IMG/VR virus record: IMGVR_UViG_3300034198_010982
Span: 1-20,248 of that record
Length of the DNA: 20,248 nt
Strand: one strand, 5' to 3'
Source: a virus
The position numbers and the translations under genes are program-made. How positions within the stretch are numbered: position 1 is the first letter of the stretch; every line of letters starts with the position of its first letter. Below, piece by piece: positions 7,990 through 15,400 of the stretch. Under the pieces are notes generated by a model. That model ran no database searches and had not been told where the DNA came from. It was given only the letters and a program-made list of their open reading frames with translations.

Positions 7990-9003
7990 ATGCAAGTAAT
8001 ACAAGGTACAAATGCAGGTGGTAGACTTGGTGAAGTATTGGGCACTGGTCTAAACCAATTAGCACAACATAAATTAGCGCAACTATCAAAACAATATGAA
8101 GCACAATCAGAACGTAATCAGTTTGCTCAAGGGTTAGCTCCTTTATTGGGACAAGATACTGCGAACTTTTTAAGTCATCTCGGACCTGATGAGAGAAAAT
8201 ATGCATTACAGAACATTAGTTCTTTGATGCAATTGAACCAACAGCCTGGTCAACAACAACCTGGAATAGAATCTTTACAACAAGCAGGACAACAACCTCA
8301 AGAACAATCCCAAATACAACAACAAGAACAACAATTAACTCCTGAACGGGCTAAGTTACTTGAAGGTGTATTTACTTCTCCACAGGAAAAACGAGAAAGA
8401 GAAAAGCTTGAACTTGCAAAGCGACAAGCTGGGCTTAAGGAAAGAGAATCACTTATTAAAGAAACTAAAACATATGTCGATACTTTGAAAGATAAAGAGA
8501 AAGCTTCTAAGGAAGGAAATTTACGACTTAGAAGAATGGAGACTCTTATAGATAAGGGCAATCTTCCTAATGCCGCTCTATGGTCAGCTTTATCAAAACT
8601 TGAACATGCTCCTTTTATTAGTGGACTTACTGCTCCATTTGCTGAGCTTTTAAAAGGTGCAGTAAAATGGAAATCAGGTAATGCCGCTGATATTGAAGAA
8701 TTCGAAAAGCTTTCTACTGAGTTTGTTAAGAATGCAAAACAATATTTTGGACCAAGAATTACTCAGCAAGAAGTTCAACTTTTCATGCAAACTATACCTA
8801 CGCTTATGCAAACAGATGCTGGAAAAAAGAAATTAATAGAAAATATACGTTCACTTAATGAGTTAACAGAAATTGAAGCAAAAGCTGCACGATCTATTAT
8901 TAAAGCCAATGGTGGTATACCTCCAAGAGACATTGAACAACAAGTTCAGGATAAAATTGGTGATAAGATTGATAAAGTAGCTAATAAATTCACTGTTAGA
9001 TGA
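7990..9003 (+). CDS. Candidate internal virion / DNA ejection protein (Gln-rich, coiled coil)
   Basis: A 337-residue soluble helical protein. Residues about 80-118 form a Gln tract (QPGQQQPGIESLQQAGQQPQ and onward). Residues about 130-180 are charged coiled coil ('EKREREKLELAKRQAGLKER'). The C-terminal domain has 'EFEKLSTEFVKNAKQYFGPR', 'ITQQEVQLFMQTIPTLMQTDAG' and 'AKAARSIIKANGGIPPRDIE', a layout I have seen at the end of large phage ejection or tail-tip proteins. A strong AAGGAG site lies 6 bases upstream, overlapping the end of the preceding gene. It is the last rightward gene of this block and overlaps by 8 bases the end of the leftward gene at 8996. No lysozyme motif is seen. Confidence 0.55.
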   Translation: MQVIQGTNAGGRLGEVLGTGLNQLAQHKLAQLSKQYEAQSERNQFAQGLAPLLGQDTANFLSHLGPDERKYALQNISSLMQLNQQPGQQQPGIESLQQAGQQPQEQSQIQQQEQQLTPERAKLLEGVFTSPQEKREREKLELAKRQAGLKERESLIKETKTYVDTLKDKEKASKEGNLRLRRMETLIDKGNLPNAALWSALSKLEHAPFISGLTAPFAELLKGAVKWKSGNAADIEEFEKLSTEFVKNAKQYFGPRITQQEVQLFMQTIPTLMQTDAGKKKLIENIRSLNELTEIEAKAARSIIKANGGIPPRDIEQQVQDKIGDKIDKVANKFTVR

Positions 9004-9142
9004 TAAATGAGATAGTATATTTTATAATATCTTTAAGAATCAAATATATTATTATTAGAACTGGGGCAGCAATCCATGTCATCCATAAAATGAATACTGT
9101 GGATGCTGCCATAAATTTCATTAACCCTTGATATGAGATCAT
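8996..9142 (-). CDS. 48-aa hydrophobic membrane protein, holin-like
   Basis: A small leftward gene. The ATG at 9142 has AAGGA 5 bases upstream and lies one base after the stop of the upstream leftward gene. It encodes MISYQGLMKFMAASTVFILW, a hydrophobic stretch (residues about 11-37, including 'WIAAPVLIIIYLIL') and an end of 'KDIIKYTISFII', then TAA. The hydrophobic block could be one long or two short membrane helices around the 'WIAAP' turn. Size and composition fit small phage holins or pinholins, or a small membrane toxin. The AAGGA site, tight coupling and coherent membrane sequence argue for a real gene. Its 3' end overlaps the end of the rightward Gln-rich gene by 8 bases, so the two transcripts converge. 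Confidence 0.55.
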   Translation of the reverse strand: MISYQGLMKFMAASTVFILWMTWIAAPVLIIIYLILKDIIKYTISFII

Positions 9143-9143
9143 T

Positions 9144-9368
9144 TTATTCCTTTAACAATAAGGCTAATTCTAAATCATCTATTTTTGATTCTAAATCATT
9201 CAACTTTTTAATGATTTTATCGATATATGCTCCATTATCTTTCCATACAAAATCTATTTTTTCTGCAATTTCTTTATTAGTTATATTTTTATTGGTTTCA
9301 GATAATATGAGACAAATAATTACTAGTATCCCTAGATAATGCCATCTATTAAGTTTTTTGTTTTCCAT
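9144..9368 (-). CDS. Single-TM coiled-coil small protein, spanin- or holin-like
   Basis: A 74-residue leftward protein starting at ATG 9368 (MENKKLNRWHYLGILVIICL), preceded by GTGGTG as a modest ribosome site. Longer in-frame starts up to 9413 are possible but lie deep inside the upstream gene. Residues about 9-23 are a single membrane helix after a positive N-terminus, giving N-in topology. Residues 30-74 are a charged helix with a heptad pattern ('IDKIIKKLNDLESKIDDLELALLL'). An N-terminal TM plus coiled coil is the shape of inner-membrane spanins (Rz) and of some small toxin or anti-holin proteins. It overlaps the RHH gene by 20 bases and is one base from the holin-like gene. No lipoprotein partner or endolysin was found nearby. 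Confidence 0.55.
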   Translation of the reverse strand: MENKKLNRWHYLGILVIICLILSETNKNITNKEIAEKIDFVWKDNGAYIDKIIKKLNDLESKIDDLELALLLKE

Positions 9369-9537
9369 TATCACCACTTTCATCATATTTAGTTTCTTTT
9401 GTAATTCGATCATTTATAGCTCTGGATACCCATAAATTAATACTGATATTCCTAAGAGCAGCCAGTATCTTAACTTTCTGTTTTATTTCTGGATTTATAT
9501 CAAATGTTATTTGTGTACGTTTTTTATTTTCAATCAT
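9349..9537 (-). CDS. Ribbon-helix-helix transcription regulator
   Basis: A 62-residue protein of Arc/CopG type. Residues 7-14 form the DNA-contacting strand (RTQITFDI), residues about 15-32 helix A ('NPEIKQKVKILAALRNIS') and residues about 33-46 helix B ('INLWVSRAINDRITKE'), followed by a charged tail. RHH proteins dimerise and bind palindromic operators with the beta ribbon. A GAAAGG ribosome site is 8 bases from the ATG. Its predicted promoter overlaps a perfect 12-bp palindrome, which makes autorepression likely. It is the first gene of the three-gene leftward cassette, so it probably controls the two membrane proteins. It could also be an antitoxin whose toxin is one of these. Confidence 0.68.
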   Translation of the reverse strand: MIENKKRTQITFDINPEIKQKVKILAALRNISINLWVSRAINDRITKETKYDESGDNGKQKT

Positions 9538-9558
9538 TTTATTTACCTTTCTATTAAT

Positions 9559-9587
9559 ATACTATCATGATAGCGAAGTTTAGTCAA
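9559..9587 (-). promoter_or_regulatory. Promoter of the leftward cassette overlapped by an operator palindrome
   Basis: On the minus strand TTGACT (9587-9582) and TAGTAT (9564-9559) are separated by 17 bases, matching sigma-70 spacing with 5/6 and 4/6 consensus bases. The perfect palindrome CTATCATGATAG (9562-9573) lies in the spacer and covers the first half of the -10. A repressor bound there would block RNA polymerase; the adjacent RHH protein is the obvious candidate. An alternative -10, TATATT, has 20-base spacing and is less likely. Confidence 0.55.
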
Positions 9588-9657
9588 ATAATTTGTATCT
9601 TGGTAAGAAATTTAATTTAATTGAGTAGACAAGTTTATAACTACTAAGGAAATAATA

Positions 9658-11076
9658 ATGAGTACAAAAGTTAATCGACGTAACACCCTTTATGGTTATC
9701 CCAATCCACAGGCTGGATTGCAGCAGGAGCCTATTGTTGCAAAAAGAGACCCTCTAGTATCAGATGCTGCTGAAATAGGTAGTATTTGGGTCAACACCGT
9801 ATCCCAATCATATTTTATTTTATGTTCCTCTATTGGTGGTGTTAATACATGGACTAGTACCACTGGTGGATCAGAAGTATTAACCGCTCTCACTGTTAAT
9901 CCAGGTAATATCACCGTAACATCCGGTGATGTAAATATAACTGCTGGCGATCTTAATATGGCACCGGGAAGTGCTTCTGCTTTGGGTTCATTAAATGCTG
10001 GAACTACTACCCTTGGCTCAACTCTTAATGTAACGGGTGCTGCCACTTTTGGTTCAACAGTCGAAGTCCTTGGTAATACTGATCTTGACGGTAATCTTGA
10101 TGTTACAGGTAATGTTACAGTTAACGGAGATTTCGATTTAACTTCTGCTGCTGCATTAAGTTTCACTACAACTTCAAATACAAATCCAGCAATAAGTTTT
10201 ACTGCTAATGGGGGTGCATTAGAAACTATTGTATTAACTTCTACTCAAGGTACATCTGCTGATTCTATAGAATTATCTTCAGCTCTTGGTGGTATAAGTT
10301 TAAACGCAGGATCTGCAACTGGTAGTGATGTTACTATAGCGTCATCAAATGCGGCAGGTGGTATAGTACTTACTGCAGGAACAGGCGGTATTGAACTTGA
10401 AGTAGCTAATGGACCATTGACTGTTACTACAGGAACTGGTGCATTAAATATTGGTGCCGATGCTTTTGCTAAAGCAATAACTATTGGTAACGTAATTGGT
10501 GCTACATCGGTTGCCATTCAGTCGGGTACTGGCGGTATTGTAGGAACAAGTACAGGGTTTATAAATTTTGCTGCCGGTGGTGGATTTGCTATAGCTGCAA
10601 CAGGAATTATTGGAATCGAATCTTCCGCTGGTATAATTAACATTGGTAATAATGCTGTAGCACAAAATATCAATATAGGTACCGGCGCAGCAGCAAGAGT
10701 TATTACTATAGGTAATGTTACAAGTACAACTGCAGTAGCAATTAATTGTGGTACAGTAGGATTGAATTTAGGAACAAGTGCAACTGCACATCCTACGGCT
10801 GTGGGTTCTACAACTGCAGGTTCTACGTTGGTACTTAATACACCTACGGGAACAAATATAGCTGCTGCTAATGGATTAAGTGTAACAACTACTGGTCGTG
10901 GACTAAGTTTACCTGGTGGATTACTTGTACTTTCTGGTACTGGAGATCCTAATGGTTCTATAACAGCCCCTATTGGATCATTATACTTAAGATCAAATCC
11001 AGTTGGTGCAACTTCACGTGCTTATATCAATACTGATGCTGGTACAACTTGGACAAATATAACCTGTGCAGCATAA
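9658..11076 (+). CDS. Tail fibre 1, repetitive beta fibre
   Basis: A 472-residue fibre. Residues 1-72 are a probable virion-attachment segment ('RDPLVSDAAEIGSIWVNT', 'GGVNTWTSTTGG') laid out like the N-termini of the fibres at 11747 and 15830 ('RDPNQ...SLGDLWLN', 'LATW.K'). Residues about 75-435 are Gly/Thr/Ser/Ala/Asn-rich repeats with 'A.AITIGNV', 'NIGTGAA' and 'GTGGI.L' motifs that recur in the 12419 fibre. The C-terminal part (about 439-472: IGSLYLRSNPVGATSRAYIN, then 'WTNITCAA') is a compact tip segment. It has an AAGGA ribosome site. No chaperone domain is visible. It probably forms a trimeric beta-helical fibre for host binding. Confidence 0.68.
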   Translation: MSTKVNRRNTLYGYPNPQAGLQQEPIVAKRDPLVSDAAEIGSIWVNTVSQSYFILCSSIGGVNTWTSTTGGSEVLTALTVNPGNITVTSGDVNITAGDLNMAPGSASALGSLNAGTTTLGSTLNVTGAATFGSTVEVLGNTDLDGNLDVTGNVTVNGDFDLTSAAALSFTTTSNTNPAISFTANGGALETIVLTSTQGTSADSIELSSALGGISLNAGSATGSDVTIASSNAAGGIVLTAGTGGIELEVANGPLTVTTGTGALNIGADAFAKAITIGNVIGATSVAIQSGTGGIVGTSTGFINFAAGGGFAIAATGIIGIESSAGIINIGNNAVAQNINIGTGAAARVITIGNVTSTTAVAINCGTVGLNLGTSATAHPTAVGSTTAGSTLVLNTPTGTNIAAANGLSVTTTGRGLSLPGGLLVLSGTGDPNGSITAPIGSLYLRSNPVGATSRAYINTDAGTTWTNITCAA

Positions 11077-11104
11077 GGTTTATTAAAAAGCGCTTCATTA
11101 CTCA

Positions 11105-11149
11105 CAAGCATAGATTTCTGGTATTTATAATACTGGGAAGCTATGCTTG
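11105..11149 (+). other. Long RNA hairpin after fibre 1
   Basis: CAAGCATAG (11105-11113) pairs perfectly with CTATGCTTG (11141-11149). Inside, GTATT (11121-11125) pairs with AATAC (11129-11133), and several wobble pairs join the two parts into one long hairpin. No T-run follows directly; ATTTTT comes some 20 bases later, just before the next ribosome site. It lies in the 108-base gap at 11077-11184, which holds no gene. It may be a leaky terminator or an mRNA-processing or stability element. Confidence 0.55.
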
Positions 11150-11184
11150 GAATAACTAAAATATATAATTTTTAAGGAGATTTC

Positions 11185-11409
11185 ATGCAAATGAAACAGT
11201 ATATAACTATCGAAGTTCAAAAGGGTGATTTCAATTTTGTTTTCCAAATGCCAAGTGGAGCAAGCTGGGGAAATGCAATCGATGCAGGATTTGATGTATT
11301 ACAAAAATTAAACGAATTATCATTACAATCAATCCAGTCGGCAAATCCTAATCCAGCACCAGCAGTAGCTGCAGATTCTGAACCAGCAGTCATCGTACAA
11401 GGAGACTAG
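11185..11409 (+). CDS. Small protein between fibre genes, unknown
   Basis: A 74-residue acidic protein with an excellent AAGGAG site 5 bases before ATG. Residues 5-45 ('QYITIEVQKGDFNFVFQMPS', then 'WGNAIDAGFDVLQKLNELS') suggest two beta strands followed by a helix. The C-terminal 25 residues are Ala/Pro-rich and probably disordered. No family with known function is recognised. It sits within the fibre cluster and its end carries the ribosome site of the next gene, so it may be a fibre assembly factor or minor virion protein. Confidence 0.6.
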   Translation: MQMKQYITIEVQKGDFNFVFQMPSGASWGNAIDAGFDVLQKLNELSLQSIQSANPNPAPAVAADSEPAVIVQGD

Positions 11410-11410
11410 A

Positions 11411-11737
11411 ATGGCTCAAAATTCAGTAAAACCATTTATATTGAGTAGTAAGGCTTCATCTACAGTTAATGGAACTTATGCCGCTCTCAATAGTCCTGGA
11501 TTTATCCAGTCACCTTTTTTTATTCGAATTACTAATGCAAGCAATGAAGACATAACAGTGAGTTATGATGGAATTCATGATCATGAATATGTATCAGCTT
11601 TAACATCTTTTGAATTACCTTCACAGACTAATTCACAGCCAAATGCACATGTAGCTTTGTTCCCTAAAAATACAATTGTGTATGTTAAAGGAACTGCCGG
11701 AACAGGAAATATCACATTATCAGGTTATTATGTATAA
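11411..11737 (+). CDS. Small beta-sandwich-like virion protein, unknown
   Basis: A 108-residue protein starting one base after the previous stop, using the AAGGAG site inside the preceding gene. The sequence is beta-rich ('PFFIRITNASNEDITVSYDG', 'ALFPKNTIVYVKGTAGTGNI', ending 'TLSGYYV'), the pattern of small phage structural proteins that cap or decorate tails and heads. No membrane segment, signal peptide or enzyme motif is seen. Being embedded among fibre genes, it may be a fibre collar or decoration protein; the exact role cannot be stated. Confidence 0.57.
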   Translation: MAQNSVKPFILSSKASSTVNGTYAALNSPGFIQSPFFIRITNASNEDITVSYDGIHDHEYVSALTSFELPSQTNSQPNAHVALFPKNTIVYVKGTAGTGNITLSGYYV

Positions 11738-11746
11738 GGAGAGAGA

Positions 11747-12409
11747 ATGAGTAATATGTTAGGCGGCAAACAGGGTACCGCATATGTCGGAACAAATGCG
11801 AATCAACCACCAAACTATACCTTTGGTCAAAGAGATCCCAATCAAAATGATAAAAATGATGTATCGCTTGGTGATTTATGGCTTAATCAGGCTAATAAAA
11901 CATTATGGGCACTTGTATCACTTGAAGGTAATCCCGGATCTAAAGGTTCACTTGCTACATGGGTTAAACTAGAAAATAGTGGTTTTACTCCTGTAGATAC
12001 ATTTGACACTGATGCTGGAGATGCAGTTCCTGCATTAGGTATTCTTAATATTCTTGGAGGTCAGGGAATCACGACATCTGGCGCTGGAAATACAGTAACA
12101 GTTACAAGTACTGGTGTATTTTATCAATATGTTAATGTCAATACTTCCCCATATGTGGTACTTACCACAGATCTTTATCTCAGTGTTGATACTTCTACTA
12201 TTCCTATAACAATTGAACTACCTAATAGTGCACTTCTTGGTGAACCATATGTTATAAAAGATAGAACTGGAAACGCTAACGTTAATAATATTACTGTTAC
12301 AACAGTTGGTGGCGTCGTTGATATTGATGGAGCAACTTCGTTTGTAATGGATAGTGCTTTTCAATCTGCTTCCGTCCTCGGCAATGGAACAAGTTACGAA
12401 TTATATTAG
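11747..12409 (+). CDS. Tail fibre 2, short fibre sharing the N-terminal anchor
   Basis: A 220-residue fibre. Residues 1-78 (MSNMLGGKQGTAYVGTNANQ, 'RDPNQ', 'VSLGDLWLN', 'KGSLATWVK') are clearly homologous to residues 1-77 of the 15830 fibre, so both probably dock to the same virion site. Residues 86-125 ('FDTDAGDAVPALGILNI', 'GNTVTVTSTG') match a module repeated in the 12419 and 15830 proteins. Residues 127-220 form a distinct beta tip ('SPYVVLTTDLYLSVDTS', 'YVIKDRTGNANVNNITV', 'GNGTSYELY'). It has an AAGGAG site. It may be a minimal fibre, a competing tip or an assembly adaptor for the longer fibres. Confidence 0.66.
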   Translation: MSNMLGGKQGTAYVGTNANQPPNYTFGQRDPNQNDKNDVSLGDLWLNQANKTLWALVSLEGNPGSKGSLATWVKLENSGFTPVDTFDTDAGDAVPALGILNILGGQGITTSGAGNTVTVTSTGVFYQYVNVNTSPYVVLTTDLYLSVDTSTIPITIELPNSALLGEPYVIKDRTGNANVNNITVTTVGGVVDIDGATSFVMDSAFQSASVLGNGTSYELY

Positions 12410-12418
12410 GAGATTATA

Positions 12419-15400
12419 ATGTCATATAAACAACAATCGCCATTACCAATTGTAGAAGGTGGTACCGGTACCCAATTATTTGAGATGGCAGTCGGTAAAC
12501 AGGGTTTTGGTGTTATTTTATGTGGAGTAGTTAGTACTTCTCCTCTTGAAGTTATTCAAGATCCAGGATCTGCTGGGCAAGTATTAACATCGAATGGTAT
12601 AGGGGTACATCCAACTTTTCAAAGTGTTTCTGCTCTTGGAGCTGTTACTGAACTTACTGGCGATACTGGTGGTGCTGTGTTACCATCTGCCGGTAATATT
12701 AATATTATTGCTAATGTAGCTTCATTACATGCAGGATCTTCTGTATCATTTTCAGGATCAGGTAGTACACTTCTATTCAATGTCACTGATAGTAATAATA
12801 ATACAATTATTGGTTTAGATGCAGGTAGAGCTGGTATAACAGGAACTGTTAACACCATAGTAGGAGAAAGCGCTGGAGCTCTTCTTACAACTGGTACAGG
12901 AAGTGTTATGATTGGTGATCTTGCAGGTTCAAAGCTTACAACAGGTGGAATAAATACTTTACTTGGTACTCTTACAGGATTTAATTATACCGGTAATGAA
13001 CATAGTAATATATGTATAGGATACAGTACCGAAGGAACCACTGGTGAAAATAATACACTAAGAATTGGTGATGGTACTGGATCAGGTGTTGGTCAACTTT
13101 CTCAAACATTTATCTCTGGTATAGCCGGAGTTAACGTCGGTTCCGTAGCAACAGTAGTTACTGAAGCTGGTGATAAACTTGGAACAGCAGTTATTACTGC
13201 AGGTAGTGGTATCACTGTTACTCCTGGAGCTAATACTATTACTATTGCAGCTACTGGTGGCGGTGGAGGTGTATCGACACTCACAGGAGACACTGGGGGT
13301 GCTATATCTCCATCTGCTGGAAATATTAATATTATAGCAGGTATTTCATCACAAAACTCAGGATCGTCAGTATCATTTGTTGGGAGTGGAAGTACTCTTG
13401 AATTTAATATTACTGATGCTAATACAAATACTATTGTTGGTAGAGATTCTGGTAATGCTACAATGACTGGTCCAAATAACGTTGCATTAGGATCTGGTAT
13501 TTATACATTACTTACTTCTGCAGATGGTAATATAGCTATTGGTCAAAATGCCTGCCAATCATTATTGACTGGTGAAAACAATATCATAATGGGATTTGGT
13601 GCAGGAAATAGTTATACTGGTTCTGAAAGTAGTAATATACTTCTCAATTCAATAGGATCTCTTGGTGAATCAAATGTTTTAAGAATAGGTAATGCAACTG
13701 GTATCGGAGCAGGAGAACTTAATGCAGTATCTATTTGTGGTATAGATGGAGCAGACGTAGGTTCTGTAGCAACGGTAGTAACTGAAGCAAATGATCAATT
13801 AGGTACGGCAGTTCTTACAGCAGGGTCTGGTATTACAATTACTCCTGGAGCAAATATTATTACGATCGCTGCATCTGGCGGTGGTGGTGGAGCTTCAACA
13901 TTCCCTACTGATAATGGTACTGCAACGCAAAGTGGTGGGACGCTTAACATTATTGCTAACATTGCAACTCTCAATGCAGGATCAACCGTATCATTCAGCG
14001 CTCCTGGATCTACCGATATAGTTCAATTAAATGTTACTGATGGTAGTGGAAATACTATTATTGGTCTCAATTCTGGAAATGCTGGAATATCAGGTTCTAA
14101 CAATACAGTATTAGGTAGTAACTCTGCTACTACTTCTTTTTCTGGTAATAGTAATGTTGTAATTGGTGCAGATTCAGGGATAGCCTTAAACGTTGGTTCT
14201 GGCAATACTATAGTTGGGCATGCAACAGGAACTTCATTAACAAATGGGTCTAACAATACTTTTATTGGATCAATCGCAGGAAATTCGGCGAGTGGTGCCA
14301 GTAGTAATGTTTGCATTGGGTCTAATGCCGGAGGTACATTCAGTGGAAGTACCGGTAGTATTATGATCGGTGCAAATACCGGAGGTTCATTCAACGGTAA
14401 CGGTAATATTTTAATCGGTAATAGTGCAGCATCTTCATTATCTGGTGGTGCTGCTAATAACGTTATTATTGGGCCAAGTGCTGGTGTTTCATTAGGTAAT
14501 GCAATCCATAACGTTTTCTTTGGTTTAAATGCTGCAAATTCATTGGCAACTGGAGTTGAGAATGTTGTTATTGGAACTAATGCAGGAACTGGTTATGGAT
14601 CTAATGAAAGTAGTAATATAGCCATAAATGATAATGGAACAGCTCCAGCATCACAATCAAATACATTAGTAATTGGCGCTGGAACAGGTACAGGAACTCA
14701 ACAACTTAATCACTCATTCATCCATGGTATACGTGGAATTACTCCGGCAAGTGCTGATGGAATTCCTGTATTTATTGGTTCTACTGGACAGCTTGGTACA
14801 GTTGGAACTTTTAGTGGTGTCATAACTTCAATCACTGGTGATACTGGTGGCGCACAAACTGGTCCAGCAATTACATTTGCAGGTGGGACAACTGGTTTAT
14901 CATTTGGTGGTTCATCTAATACATTTACTACTACTTTTGCTGGAATTACTGCTAATGGTGGAACCGTGTCATTAGCAACTGATGCAACTACAAGCACAGT
15001 GAATGTTGGTACGGGTGCCGGTGTTAAAACTGTTACAGTGGGAAGCACACATACTACATCACCAACAACAATTCAGGCTGGTAGTGGTAATTTAAATATA
15101 ACTAGTACCAATGGGACGATGACTGTTAATGCTGGAACAGGACCTATATTCATAGGCAACGATGCGACAAACAGTTCCATATCAATAGGTAATGGTGCAG
15201 GAGTAAAAACAGTTCTTGTAGGAAGTACTAATAGTACATCAAATCTATCCCTACAATCTGGAACTGGTGCTATTACTGCAACAACTAACAATGGTCTTAT
15301 TACTATTAATTCTGGTACAGGACTTATACAAATATCGAGTGATTCTACAGCAACAGGTGTAGGTTTAGGTACCGGTGCTGGTGCAAAAACAGTAACAGTG

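Noticed and set aside
9133-9339. Rightward frame opposite the leftward membrane-protein genes
   Set aside because: It is a shadow: no good ribosome site, while the opposite strand has packed genes with membrane and coiled-coil patterns.
9696-10665. Minus-strand frames opposite fibre 1
   Set aside because: Same cause: shadows of repetitive Gly/Thr/Ala coding sequence.
12459-12475. Palindrome GGTACCGGTACC near the start of fibre 3
   Set aside because: It is explained by the Gly-Thr-Gly-Thr coding sequence and has no regulatory context.
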